NCBI RefSeq assembly: GCF_024978135.1
Contig: NZ_JANTEZ010000002.1
Coordinates: 434,001-498,000, forward strand
From: Herbiconiux gentiana
Lineage (GTDB): Bacteria > Actinomycetota > Actinomycetes > Actinomycetales > Microbacteriaceae
Reading direction: 5' to 3'
Length of the DNA stretch: 64,000 nucleotides
The notes under the pieces were generated by a model. The model saw only the letters and a list, made by a program, of their open reading frames with translations, was not told the origin of the DNA and searched no databases. The position numbers and the translations under genes are program-made. Shown one piece after another: positions 34,256 through 43,452 of the stretch. Each line of letters opens with the position of its first letter. Position 1 is the first letter of the stretch.

Positions 34256-35598
34256 CCGGCCAGGATCTCTTTCGACGTCGCCGCCATCTCGGGGAAGACG
34301 TCGTCGTCGCGCTCGTGCGTGAAGAACGCCTCCATCAGCGGCTGGATCGTGGTGCCCATCTCGGAGCCGTTGGCCGAGGGGAAGGCGGGGTAGATCCAGC
34401 CGTTCTTCGCCGCGTCGACGAAGACGCCGAGGTCGACGCCCTTGCTCAGCTGGTCGGCCGCGACCGCGTCCATGGCGCCGGGGATCGACGGGAAGAACGA
34501 GCCGCTCTTCAGGGCCGCCTTGGTCTGGCAGTCCTCGGAACCCATGTAGGAGATCCACTTCCAGGCGTTGTCCTTGTTCTTCGACCCGGCCCAGAGCTCG
34601 TTGCCGTTGGAGTTCGACATCATCGAGCGGGTGGTGCCGTCGGGGCCGAGCACGGTGGGCGCGATGCCGACCTTCAGGCCCGGCAGCTGCGCGAAGGTGG
34701 TCGCCGACCACGATCCACCGGAGGCCATGGCCACCTTGCCCGAGCCGAGCTGCTCGGTGTCGCCGATCGTGAACTCGCCGAGCTTCGGGGCGATTCCGCG
34801 GTCGGAGAGGCTGCGCACCCAGTCCATCGTCTTGATGAAGTCGGGGTCGTCGTAGCGGAACTTCGTCGCCCAGGCCGCCGGCTCACCGATCTTCCAGCCG
34901 GTGGTCGAGATGATCGGGTTCCAGGTGGTCTGGCCGATGTAGTCCTCGGTGCCGAGGTTGCCGATGCCGTAGGTGGCGACCTTGGTCTTGTCGAAGCCGG
35001 GCTCGTCGCCGCGCACACCGTTCTCGTCGATGGTCAGGTGCGTGGCGATCGTGTCGAAGGTGCCGCCGTCGTCGGGGTTCCAGGTCATCGAGGCGATGTC
35101 GTCGGCCGTGTAGCCGGCCTGGGTCACCATGTCCTCGTTGAAGTAGATGGCGCTGGCCGCCCAGTCCAGGGGCAGCGCGTACTGCTTGCCGTCGGTGTAC
35201 TTCCAGTTCTCGACGCCCACGTTGAACACGCCGAGGTCGTAGTCGCTCTTCGCGATGTAGTCGTCGAGGGGCTCGAGCTGCCCCTGCTTGGCGTAGGCGT
35301 CGAAGAACTGCACGCTGTTCTGGAAGGCGTCGGGCGCGTTGCCGGCCACGAAGCCCGCGGTGAGCTTGGTGAAGTAGTCGTCGACGCCGTACTGCGAGAT
35401 GTTCACGGTGACGCCGGGGTTCTCCTCCTCGAAGCCGGCCAGGCACTCCTTGTACGACACGGCCTGCTTCTCGTCCCAGGTCCACCAGTTCACGGTGCCG
35501 CCGGCGGAGTCTCCCCCGCCGCCTCCCGCGGAGCAGGCGGCGAGCGGTGCGGCCAGGGCCAGCACGGCCAGGGCGGGGATCAGTCTTCTCGTTCTCAT
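34252..35598 (-). CDS. Sugar ABC transporter substrate-binding lipoprotein
   Basis: A 448-residue extracellular solute-binding protein family 1 lipoprotein. The signal peptide MRTRRLIPALAVLALAAPLA is followed by the lipobox Cys (LAAC) and a Gly-rich linker. The mature part has GFEEENPGVTVNISQYG, PDAFQNSVQFFDAYAKQGQLEPLD and many Trp/Tyr residues expected for oligosaccharide binding (SGGSWSATTFAQLPG). It partners with the two permeases of the operon. The ATPase is not encoded here, so a shared MsiK-like ATPase from elsewhere is expected. AGAGGAA precedes the ATG at 35598. Confidence 0.88.
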   Translation of the reverse strand: MRTRRLIPALAVLALAAPLAACSAGGGGGDSAGGTVNWWTWDEKQAVSYKECLAGFEEENPGVTVNISQYGVDDYFTKLTAGFVAGNAPDAFQNSVQFFDAYAKQGQLEPLDDYIAKSDYDLGVFNVGVENWKYTDGKQYALPLDWAASAIYFNEDMVTQAGYTADDIASMTWNPDDGGTFDTIATHLTIDENGVRGDEPGFDKTKVATYGIGNLGTEDYIGQTTWNPIISTTGWKIGEPAAWATKFRYDDPDFIKTMDWVRSLSDRGIAPKLGEFTIGDTEQLGSGKVAMASGGSWSATTFAQLPGLKVGIAPTVLGPDGTTRSMMSNSNGNELWAGSKNKDNAWKWISYMGSEDCQTKAALKSGSFFPSIPGAMDAVAADQLSKGVDLGVFVDAAKNGWIYPAFPSANGSEMGTTIQPLMEAFFTHERDDDVFPEMAATSKEILAG

Positions 35599-35635
35599 GG
35601 TTCCTCTTCGATCATGATGTGCAGGGCAGGGCAGG

Positions 35636-36592
35636 TCAGGCCGGGCCGACGGTCCCGGCGAGCACCCGGAGGGCACCCGCGAGATCGTCCGACCCGCCTG
35701 CGTCGTGGCCGTTGAACGGCCAGGTGACGATGTGGCGGTCGGCGGCCCACGCGTTGTGGACCGCGAACACGGTGGAGGGCGGGGTGATGTCGTCCATCAG
35801 CCCGGCCGAGAACCAGGCCGGCACCCGGGCGCGGGTGGCGAGGTTCACGGTGTCGACGTAGGCGAGCGTGTGCAGCACCGTCGCCTCGAGGTGGCGGGCC
35901 CGGGTGAGCAGCTCGGCGATCTCGCGGTAGGGGTAGCGGTCGGTGGCGCCGACGGCCCGGGGCAGGTCGGCGAGGAAGGGCGCCTGGGCGAGCACGGCGC
36001 GCACGCCCTCGGAGAGCACGCCGGCCGCGATCGCGATGCCGCCGCCCTGGCTGTTTCCCGCGACGGCCACCCGGTCGGGGTCGACCTCGTCGAGGCCGCG
36101 CACGGCGTCGACCGCCCGCACGGCGTCGGTGAAGACGCGGCGGTAGTAGTACGAGTGCGGGTCGGTGATGCCGCGGGTCAGGAAGCCCGACGGCGCGATG
36201 GGCTCGAAGCCGGGGTCGACCGTTCCGCCGTCGCCCTGTCCGCGGGTGTCCATCACGAGGTGGGCGTAGCCGGCGGTGGCGACCAGGAGGTCGTCGATCG
36301 GGGCGCCGCGCCCGGCACCGTAGCCGGTGAAGTGCACGACGGCGCCGAGCGGGCGGTCGCGCATCCGGGGCAGTCGCAGCCAGGCGCGCACGGGGTCGCC
36401 CGCGAAGCCGGGGAAGGTGAGGTCGAACACGTCGACCCCCACGAGGCCGGTGTCGACGGGCGTCCGGATGACCGTTCCGCCCGCCGCGCGGGCACCCGCC
36501 AGCGTCTCGCTCCAGAACTCGTCGAAGTCGTCGGGCACGGTCTGGCTGCTGCGGTACTCACGCAGCACCTCGAGCGGGGCGTCCACCAGCAT
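35636..36592 (-). CDS. Acetyl-xylan esterase family (AXE1) esterase
   Basis: A 318-residue CE7-type alpha/beta hydrolase. It opens LEVLREYRSSQTVPDDFDEFW, then has VVHFTGYGAGRG (oxyanion region), the nucleophile Ser in GNSQGGGIA, the acid Asp in FSAGLMDDITPPST and the His in FNGHDAGG. CE7 enzymes remove acetyl groups from sugars and antibiotics such as cephalosporin C. No signal peptide, so it probably acts on imported acetylated oligosaccharides. Its ATG shares a base with the GH95 stop (TGATG). Confidence 0.85.
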   Translation of the reverse strand: MLVDAPLEVLREYRSSQTVPDDFDEFWSETLAGARAAGGTVIRTPVDTGLVGVDVFDLTFPGFAGDPVRAWLRLPRMRDRPLGAVVHFTGYGAGRGAPIDDLLVATAGYAHLVMDTRGQGDGGTVDPGFEPIAPSGFLTRGITDPHSYYYRRVFTDAVRAVDAVRGLDEVDPDRVAVAGNSQGGGIAIAAGVLSEGVRAVLAQAPFLADLPRAVGATDRYPYREIAELLTRARHLEATVLHTLAYVDTVNLATRARVPAWFSAGLMDDITPPSTVFAVHNAWAADRHIVTWPFNGHDAGGSDDLAGALRVLAGTVGPA

Positions 36593-39156
36593 CAGCGCAC
36601 CCCCGCCGCGGTCGGCACGAGGGCGGAGAGGTCGAGCACGGTCTCGTCCGGGTCGAGCGGCACGCGCATCCGCCGGCCCCGCAGCTCGACGTCGATCACC
36701 CGCGGTGCGGCCTCGGCCAGGCGCCGCACGACGACCTCGACCGGGCGGCCCGACGACCAGCGCAGGTCGACCGCGAGGGCCCCGGGCAGGCGCGCGCCGA
36801 GCAGCTCGCCCTCGCCCCACGCCTCGGGGAGCGCGGGCAGCAGCCGCACGGTCCCCTCCGCCGTGCCGAGCACCAGCTCGCGCACCGCCGCCGCGAAGCC
36901 GAAGTTGCCGTCGAGCTGCACCGGCGGGTGGGTCGAGAACAGGTTCGGCAAGAGGCCGCCCCACTCCGAGCCGTCGACGGGAGCCAGCCGACGGTGGTCG
37001 CGCTCGAACGGGGCGCTCGCCTCGCGCAGCAGCTCGCGCGCGGTCTCACCGTCCCCGAGCCGCGCCCGCAGCGCGATCTTCCAGGCCCACGACCAGCCCA
37101 TCGCCCCCGGGCCGCGCCGGTCGAGGGTCGCCACGGCGGCCCGGGCGAGCTCGGGGGTGCGCGCGGTGTCCATCAGTCCGAGGGGGTAGACCGCGATCAT
37201 CTGCGACATGTGCCGGTGGTCGGGGTCGACCTCGACGAGGTCGGCGCCCCACTCGCGCAAGCGGCCGTCGGCGGTGGCGGCGAAACCCACGAGCCGGGGC
37301 AGCGCCGCCCCGATCTCGGCGAGCACCGGATGCTCGAGCCCCAGCACCCCGGCCGCCTCCGTCACCCGGCCGAACAGCGCCCGGATCAGCGCGACGTCCA
37401 TCGTGGCGGACTGCGCCAGCGACTCGGCGTGCCCGTCGGGCCCGCCGAACAGGTTCTCGGGCGAGGTCGACGGCACGGTGCGGAGACCCCCGCGCCCGTC
37501 GTCGACCAGCCAGTCGAGGGCGAACTCGGCGGCGCCGACGAGCACCGGCCAGGCCCGCTCGCGCAGGAAGGTCTCGTCGAGCCCGTAGCGCCAGTGCTGC
37601 CAGAGGTGATCGGTGAGCCACAGGCCGCCCATCATCCAGATGGCCCAGGACGGGTTGCCGTGCCCGGCCCCCACCGGCAGCGAGTAGCCCCAGGGGTCGG
37701 TGTTGTGGTGGGCCACCCAGCCGCGGGTGCCGTAGAGGCGGCGCGCGGTCTCGGCGCCGGTGACGGCGAGCCGGTCGACGAGGTCGAGCAGGGGGCCGTG
37801 ACAGGCGGCGAGCCCGCTCGACTCGGCTGCCCAGTAGTTCATCTCGGTGTTGATGTTGATCGTGTAGTTCGACGACCACGGCGGGCGCAGTTCGTCGTTC
37901 CAGATGCCCTGCAGGTTCGCCGGCGGCGAGCCGGCGCGCGAGGAGGCGACCAGCAGGTAGCGACCGAACTGGGTCAGCACGGTGGCCGTCAGGGCGTCGT
38001 CGTCGCCGTGCAGCAGGTCGCGGTCGACGTCGAACAGGCCGGCCCGGCGGGCGCCGAGGCGCAGTGTCGACGCCCCGAGCAGGGGGCGCACGTCGTCGAG
38101 GTGCGCGGCGAGCAGCTCGGCCGGGGCGGCGTCGGCCGCCCGCTCGGCGAGCTCGAGGGTGTCGGCGATGAGGGTGGGGCGGGCGGCCTCGGTGAGGGGC
38201 CCGTCGGCGCCCTGCCACCAGCGCCGGCCGGTGCTGTCGGTGGCGATCGCCACGAGGGCTCGGCGCACGCCGGTGAGGCGGATGCCCGTGCCGTCGGCCG
38301 TGGCGACGCCGTCGCTCCGCACCGCCACCGCGATCGCGGCGTAGGGGTCGTACTCCGCGGTGGCGGCCTCCCGCTCGTCGCGGTAGACCAGCGGTTCGGC
38401 GACCTGCTCCTCGTGCAGTGGGGCGCCGTCGACCGGCAGGCGCACGCCCAGGGCGAGCGAGGCGACGCCCGAGCGGTCGTCGGCGCCGTCATCCACCCCC
38501 GCGGCGGCACCCGCAGGCGCACCGGTGCCCCGACCCGCACCCGCACCCGCGCTCGTGCGCTCCAGCCGCAACGGCGTCGAGAGCGCGAGTTCCACGTCGG
38601 TCGGTACGTCGTAGCTGAGGTGCACAAGCAGGCAGCCCGCGGGGGCGGACGCCCACACGGTGCGGGTCGTGCGCGATCCGTCGACGCCGGTTCTCTCGCG
38701 CAGGATCGCGTCGTCGAGGTCGAGCTCGCGGGCGTACGGCGCCGGTGCGGCGGCCCGACCAGGGTCGGCGCGGTGAGCATCCGGGATCTCGGTGATCACC
38801 ACGTCGCCGAGCGGCAGGAACTCCTGGCTCCACGGCCCCTCGAAGGAGTAGAGCAGGCGCTCGGCCTCGCGGTAGTCGCCGCGGTCGATGGCCTTGCGCA
38901 CCTCGGCGAGGCGCTCGGGGCCCGCCCCGGCCGCGACGAGCGCATCCAGGGCCTGCGCTCCCGACGCGGGTGTGCCCGACCAGACCGAGGAGTCGTTCAG
39001 CTGCAGCCGGGTGCCGGAGCGCCCGCCGAACACCATGGCGCCGGTGCGGCCGTTGCCGACCGGGGTGGCCTCGACCCACTCGGTGGCGGGCTCGGCCCAG
39101 CCGAGCCGCAGGGCGTCGGCGCGGGGGCGCTCGATCAGGGAGAGGTCGCCGGTCAC
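36592..39156 (-). CDS. Glycoside hydrolase family 95 (alpha-L-fucosidase/L-galactosidase type)
   Basis: An 854-residue GH95 enzyme. The N-terminal beta-sandwich starts LRLGWAEPATEWVEATPVGNGRTGAM; the (alpha/alpha)6 domain contains the Asn pair Asn434/Asn436 in TININTEMNYWAAE, Glu567 in PSTSPEN and Asp749 in QLDGNFGF. These look equivalent to the two Asn, the acid Glu and the Asp of the characterised fucosidase AfcA. The Gly/Ala-rich insert around SAGAGAGRGTG appears linker-like. No signal peptide, so it cleaves internalised oligosaccharides. Substrate could be alpha-L-fucosides or alpha-L-galactosides. GTG start overlaps the permease stop. Confidence 0.87.
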   Translation of the reverse strand: MTGDLSLIERPRADALRLGWAEPATEWVEATPVGNGRTGAMVFGGRSGTRLQLNDSSVWSGTPASGAQALDALVAAGAGPERLAEVRKAIDRGDYREAERLLYSFEGPWSQEFLPLGDVVITEIPDAHRADPGRAAAPAPYARELDLDDAILRERTGVDGSRTTRTVWASAPAGCLLVHLSYDVPTDVELALSTPLRLERTSAGAGAGRGTGAPAGAAAGVDDGADDRSGVASLALGVRLPVDGAPLHEEQVAEPLVYRDEREAATAEYDPYAAIAVAVRSDGVATADGTGIRLTGVRRALVAIATDSTGRRWWQGADGPLTEAARPTLIADTLELAERAADAAPAELLAAHLDDVRPLLGASTLRLGARRAGLFDVDRDLLHGDDDALTATVLTQFGRYLLVASSRAGSPPANLQGIWNDELRPPWSSNYTININTEMNYWAAESSGLAACHGPLLDLVDRLAVTGAETARRLYGTRGWVAHHNTDPWGYSLPVGAGHGNPSWAIWMMGGLWLTDHLWQHWRYGLDETFLRERAWPVLVGAAEFALDWLVDDGRGGLRTVPSTSPENLFGGPDGHAESLAQSATMDVALIRALFGRVTEAAGVLGLEHPVLAEIGAALPRLVGFAATADGRLREWGADLVEVDPDHRHMSQMIAVYPLGLMDTARTPELARAAVATLDRRGPGAMGWSWAWKIALRARLGDGETARELLREASAPFERDHRRLAPVDGSEWGGLLPNLFSTHPPVQLDGNFGFAAAVRELVLGTAEGTVRLLPALPEAWGEGELLGARLPGALAVDLRWSSGRPVEVVVRRLAEAAPRVIDVELRGRRMRVPLDPDETVLDLSALVPTAAGVR

Positions 39157-40118
39157 TTCAGCCCCGTGAACCCGATGGAGTTGACGATGCGCTTGCCGAA
39201 GACGAGGAACAGCAGCAGCATCGGCAGCGCGGCGACGAGCGTGGCCGCCATCAGCCCGGCCCAGTCGGGCGAGGCCTGCGGCGACGACTGCTTGAACACG
39301 GCGAGCGCCAGCGTCAGCGGCCGCACCGAGTCGTCGCTCGTCACCAGCAGCGGCCAGAAGTAGTCGTTCCACGCGGTGATGAAGCCGAGGATCGACAGCG
39401 TGATGATGGGCCCCGACGTCATCGGCAGGGTGATCCGGAACAGCACCCGCAGCCGCCCGGCGCCGTCGATCAGCGCCGCCTCCTCGATCTCCTCGCTGAG
39501 CCCCAGCATGAACTGGCGCAGGAAGAAGATGTTGAACGCCGAGAACAGGGCGGTGGGCAGGATCATGCCGGCGAAGGTGTTGAGCAGCCCCAGGTCCTTC
39601 ACGAGCACGAAGTTCGGTAGCAGGGTCAGGATGCCCGGCACCATCAGCGCCGCGAGGAAGATCGAGAACATCAGGTCCCGCCCCTTCCAGCGCAGCCGGG
39701 CGAAGGCGTAGGCCGCGATGGTCGAGAAGAACACGATCGCCACGGTCTGCACGGTGGCGTAGATCACCGAGTTGAGCAGGAAGTGCAGGATCTGGATCGA
39801 GGCGCCCGAGCCGCCCTCGGCGAGGGACTGCTCCTGGCTGGCGAGGCCGAGCACCCGGGCGAAGGCGCCCCAGGTGAAGTCGACCGGCAGCAGGGAGCCC
39901 GGGTCGCGGATGAGGGAGTAGTTGTTCGAGAAGGCGGTGCGGAGCATCCAGTAGAACGGGAACACCGTCACCACCAGCACGATCACGATGTAGAGCCAGG
40001 CCACGGCTCGGCCCGGGGAGAACCGGGATCGGGTGCGGCCGCGGGGCGACCTCGGCCGCTCGGGCGTGGTCAGCAGCTCGGTGGTGACCCGGGGGGTGGG
40101 CTTCAGGATGGTGGTCAT
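39153..40118 (-). CDS. Carbohydrate ABC transporter permease (MalG type)
   Basis: A 321-residue inner-membrane permease with about six helices after a 35-residue polar N-terminus. The EAA loop that contacts the ATPase reads EEIEEAALIDGAGRLRVLFR; the C-terminus ends FGKRIVNSIGFTGLK, typical of the CUT1 family. Its ATG overlaps the stop of the MalF-type gene (TGATG), and its stop overlaps the GH95 start. Together with the binding protein it imports the oligosaccharide degraded by GH95, GH36 and the esterase. Confidence 0.88.
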   Translation of the reverse strand: MTTILKPTPRVTTELLTTPERPRSPRGRTRSRFSPGRAVAWLYIVIVLVVTVFPFYWMLRTAFSNNYSLIRDPGSLLPVDFTWGAFARVLGLASQEQSLAEGGSGASIQILHFLLNSVIYATVQTVAIVFFSTIAAYAFARLRWKGRDLMFSIFLAALMVPGILTLLPNFVLVKDLGLLNTFAGMILPTALFSAFNIFFLRQFMLGLSEEIEEAALIDGAGRLRVLFRITLPMTSGPIITLSILGFITAWNDYFWPLLVTSDDSVRPLTLALAVFKQSSPQASPDWAGLMAATLVAALPMLLLFLVFGKRIVNSIGFTGLK

Positions 40119-41071
40119 CAGTTGGTGTCCGATTCGCTCGCCCGCATGAGCCGCATCTGCAGGAAGGTGATGATGATGAGCATCGCGAAGAGCGCGAGCG
40201 ACATCGTGGCGCCGTAGCCGAAGTCGAACTGGCCGAAGGCCTTGTCGTAGATGTACATCTGCAGCACGTTCGAGGCGTTGGCGGGCCCGCCCTTGGTGGT
40301 GACCGCGACGATGTCGAACACCTGGAACGAGCCGATCACGGTCAGCACGAGCACCATGGCGAGGATGGGGCGGAGAAGGGGCAGCGTGAGGCGCCGGAAC
40401 ATCTGGACCTCGTTCGCCCCGTCGATGCGGCCGGCCTCGTAGATGGTCGGCGGGATGGTCTGCAGCCCGGCGAAGATGATGATCGCGTTGTAGCCCATCG
40501 ACTTCCAGACGCTGATCATGGCGATCGACGGGATGGCCCAGGCCCGCGATCCGAGGAACATGATCGGTTCGCCCGTGAGCTGCTCGATCAGCATGTTCAC
40601 GACGCCGAGCTGGGAGTCGAGCATCCACGACCAGGTGGTCGCGGCGACGACGCCCGAGATCAGGAACGGCAGGATGATGATGCCGCGCACGACGGTGTTC
40701 GAGGTGAGGCGGTGCAGCACCACCGCGGTGACGAGCGAGACGGTCATCCCGAACACCACGCTGAGCAGCACGAAGTAGACCGTGACCCCGAGCGACGACC
40801 AGAACACCTGGTCGCCGAACAGCCGCACGAAGTTGTCGAAGCCGGTGAAGGTGGGCGGCGTCAGCACCTTGAAGTCGGTGAAGCTGAGGTAGATGCCGCG
40901 GAGCGTGGGGTACAGGAAGAACACCAGGAAGCCCACGAGCGCCGGGGCGATCAGCACCCAGGCCAACCGCCCGTCGTGCCGGTGGGCCGGGGAGTGCGAA
41001 TTGATCGCTCCCCGCCCCCTGACACGGGTGCTCTTCGCGGCGCGGGTGCCGCGAGACGCTGTAATCGCCAT
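40118..41071 (-). CDS. Carbohydrate ABC transporter permease (MalF type)
   Basis: A 317-residue CUT1 permease with about six helices (first: LAWVLIAPALVGFLVFFLYP). The EAA motif is in IYEAGRIDGANEVQMFRRLTLPLL. It is the first gene of the operon; the ATG at 41071 (MAITASRGTR) lies downstream of a good minus-strand promoter at 41114-41143, whereas the longer frame to 41179 would cross that promoter. Forms the channel with the MalG-type partner. Confidence 0.87.
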   Translation of the reverse strand: MAITASRGTRAAKSTRVRGRGAINSHSPAHRHDGRLAWVLIAPALVGFLVFFLYPTLRGIYLSFTDFKVLTPPTFTGFDNFVRLFGDQVFWSSLGVTVYFVLLSVVFGMTVSLVTAVVLHRLTSNTVVRGIIILPFLISGVVAATTWSWMLDSQLGVVNMLIEQLTGEPIMFLGSRAWAIPSIAMISVWKSMGYNAIIIFAGLQTIPPTIYEAGRIDGANEVQMFRRLTLPLLRPILAMVLVLTVIGSFQVFDIVAVTTKGGPANASNVLQMYIYDKAFGQFDFGYGATMSLALFAMLIIITFLQMRLMRASESDTN

Positions 41072-41113
41072 TGATCTCGCCCATCTGATAGGTCTTGCAC
41101 GAGTTGCGCAGTC

Positions 41114-41143
41114 AGCATAAGTAGCAATAATTGATGCTGTCAA
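41114..41143 (-). promoter_or_regulatory. Sigma-70-type promoter of the glycan operon
   Basis: On the minus strand TTGACA (41143-41138) is followed after 18 bases by TATGCT (41119-41114), 43 bases before the MalF-type gene. It is the clearest promoter in the window. Confidence 0.6.
41123..41138. promoter_or_regulatory. Imperfect palindrome overlapping the promoter
   Basis: AGCAATAATTGATGCT is a 16-base imperfect palindrome (12 of 16 positions symmetric: AGCA, AATT, TGCT) placed mainly between the -35 and -10 boxes. A protein bound here would block the minus operon and could also affect the divergent GH36 gene. ROK regulators of this locus are the candidates. Confidence 0.45.
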
Positions 41144-41166
41144 ATAATTCGACGGAGAAGGACGAG

Positions 41167-43368
41167 ATGAGCTCTGCACCCCACCGCATCCCCCACCTGC
41201 GCGCGGCGGGGGTGTCCCTCGTCGTCGATGCGACGGGTGATGCTCCGTCGGTGCTGCACTGGGGCCGTGACCTCGGTCCGCTCTCCGACGACGAGCTGGA
41301 GGCGCTCCGGCTGACCGCGGGCACGGCCCGGCTGCACAACGCCCCCGACGTGGCGCGGCGGTTCCCGCTGCTGCCCGGAGAGCGGCACGACTGGTCGGGC
41401 GTGCCCGGGCTGAGCGGGCATCGGGCGGGCGGGGCGACGACGCCCCGGCCGGTGCTGCGGCACGTCGACGTGGTTCCCGCCGGCGCCCCGGGGGGTTCGG
41501 ATGGCGGCGGCTCGATCGAGTTCGACTTCGACGACCCGGTCAGCGGCCTGGCCATCCGCCAGCGGGTCGCCCTCGAACCGAGCGGCCTCGTGAGGCTGTC
41601 GTCGACGATCACCTCGACCGCGGCGGAGGGCGAGGCGCCCTACGACCTGGCCGGGCTCGTGGAGCAGCTGCCGCTGCCCACCCGGGCCACCGAGATCCTC
41701 GACTTCACCGGCAAGTGGAGCCGCGAGCGCGAGCCGCAGCGCACCCCGGTGCGCGACGGCCTGCACGCCCGCGAGGTGCGCCGCGGCAAGCCGGGGGTCG
41801 ACTCGCCCTACCTGATGGCGGTCGGCACCGCGGGCTTCGGAGCGCGGCACGGCGAGGTCTGGGCGATGCACGTCGCCTGGAGCGGCGACCAGCGCTGGTT
41901 CGTCGAGCGCCTGCCCGAGGGCGCGGGAGCGGCCTCCGCGGTGCTCGGCGGAGGCGAGCTCGTGCGGCCGGGCGAGCTCCGGCTCGCCGCCGGCGAGACG
42001 TACTCGACGCCCGACGTGCTGTTCGCCTGGTCGGGCGACGGCCTCGACGGGGTCGCCGACCGCTTCCACGAGCGGGTGCGGGCCGACCGCCGCCGCCCGG
42101 GCGCCCAGCCGCTCGTGCTGAACACCTGGGAGGCGGTCTACTTCGACCACCAGCTGCCCCGGCTGATCGACCTGGTCGACCGGGCCGCGTCGATCGGCGT
42201 CGAGCGGATCGTGCTCGACGACGGCTGGTTCCGCGGCCGCCGCGACGACCGGGCGGGGCTCGGCGACTGGCAGATCGACGAGGGCGTCTGGCCCGAGGGG
42301 CTCGACCCGTTCGTCGATCGCGTGCGGTCGCACGGGATGCAGTTCGGGCTCTGGTTCGAGCCCGAGATGATCAACCTCGACTCCGAGCTGGCGCGCGCGC
42401 ATCCCGACTGGGTGCTCGGCCCGGAGGCCGGTCTCGGCACCTCGAGCCGGCACCAGTACGTGCTCGACATCGCCCACCCCGATGCGTTCGGCTACCTGCT
42501 CGAAGCCGTCTCCGACCTCGTCGAGCGCTACGCGATCGACTTCCTCAAGTGGGACCACAACCGCGACCTGATGGAGGCCACCCGGCGGACCGCCGGCGGA
42601 GCGCCCGGGGTGCACGCGCAGACCCTGGCGCTCTACGCCCTGCTCGACGCACTGCGCAGCCGCTTCCCCGCGCTCGAGATCGAGTCCTGCGCGTCGGGCG
42701 GCGGCCGGGCAGACCTCGGCGTACTGGCGCGCACCGACCGCGTCTGGACCTCGGACTGCAACGACCCGATCGAGCGGCAGCGCATCCAGCGCTGGTCGGA
42801 GCTGCTGCTGCCCCCGGAGCTGCTCGGCTCGCACGTGGGCGCGGAGCGCTCGCACACCACGCACCGCTCGACCGATCTGTCGTTCCGCCTCGCCACGGCG
42901 CTGTTCGCCTCGGCCGGCATCGAGTGGAACATCACGCGCTGCACCGACGAGGAGCTGGCCGCCCTGCGGCGCTGGGGCGGGCTCTACAAGGAGATCCGCT
43001 CGCTCGTCGCCACCGGGCGCCGGGTGCACGCCGAGCTGCCCGACGAGGAGACCCTGCTGCACGGCAGCGTGGCCGCCGACGGCTCGCGGGCGCTCTACGT
43101 CTGGGCGCGGCTCGGCACCTCGGCTCCCGGGCAGTCGGGGCGGGTGCGGATGCCCGGGCTCGACGCCTCGGCCCGGTATCGGGTGACCGTGCGCGACGAG
43201 CTCGGCGAGACGGCGCTGCACCAGGGCGAGGGGCCGGAGTGGTTCGACGCTGCGCGGGCCGGCGGGATCGAGCTGCCGGGATCGGTGCTCGTCGTGGCCG
43301 GGGTGCCGCTGCCGACCCTCGACCCGGCCCAGGCGGTCGTGTTCGACCTGGTGAGGATCGACGGCTAG
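41167..43368 (+). CDS. Alpha-galactosidase, glycoside hydrolase family 36
   Basis: A 733-residue retaining alpha-galactosidase. The N-terminal beta-supersandwich is followed by a TIM barrel with LDDGWFRGRR, LWFEPEMIN, the nucleophile Asp463 in FLKWDHNRD and the acid/base Asp530 in WTSDCNDP; CASGGGRADLGVL binds the substrate. A C-terminal beta domain follows. No signal peptide, so it is cytoplasmic and works on imported oligosaccharides. GGAGAAGG lies before ATG 41167. It is divergent from the ABC/GH95 operon and shares its control region. Confidence 0.92.
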   Translation: MSSAPHRIPHLRAAGVSLVVDATGDAPSVLHWGRDLGPLSDDELEALRLTAGTARLHNAPDVARRFPLLPGERHDWSGVPGLSGHRAGGATTPRPVLRHVDVVPAGAPGGSDGGGSIEFDFDDPVSGLAIRQRVALEPSGLVRLSSTITSTAAEGEAPYDLAGLVEQLPLPTRATEILDFTGKWSREREPQRTPVRDGLHAREVRRGKPGVDSPYLMAVGTAGFGARHGEVWAMHVAWSGDQRWFVERLPEGAGAASAVLGGGELVRPGELRLAAGETYSTPDVLFAWSGDGLDGVADRFHERVRADRRRPGAQPLVLNTWEAVYFDHQLPRLIDLVDRAASIGVERIVLDDGWFRGRRDDRAGLGDWQIDEGVWPEGLDPFVDRVRSHGMQFGLWFEPEMINLDSELARAHPDWVLGPEAGLGTSSRHQYVLDIAHPDAFGYLLEAVSDLVERYAIDFLKWDHNRDLMEATRRTAGGAPGVHAQTLALYALLDALRSRFPALEIESCASGGGRADLGVLARTDRVWTSDCNDPIERQRIQRWSELLLPPELLGSHVGAERSHTTHRSTDLSFRLATALFASAGIEWNITRCTDEELAALRRWGGLYKEIRSLVATGRRVHAELPDEETLLHGSVAADGSRALYVWARLGTSAPGQSGRVRMPGLDASARYRVTVRDELGETALHQGEGPEWFDAARAGGIELPGSVLVVAGVPLPTLDPAQAVVFDLVRIDG

Positions 43369-43376
43369 CGGGTCGA

Positions 43377-43398
43377 GCGGCGCGGTCATCCGCGCCGC
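43377..43398 (+). terminator. Strong hairpin after GH36
   Basis: GCGGCGCGG at 43377-43385 pairs perfectly with CCGCGCCGC at 43390-43398 around a four-base loop (TCAT), nine bases after the GH36 stop. No T-tract; in GC-rich actinobacteria such hairpins may still terminate. It would separate GH36 from the following ROK gene. Confidence 0.5.
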
Positions 43399-43452
43399 CG
43401 CCCGTCGCGGCCCCGCGACCGGCAGAATGGGGTGCACGACGGAAGGGTCGCG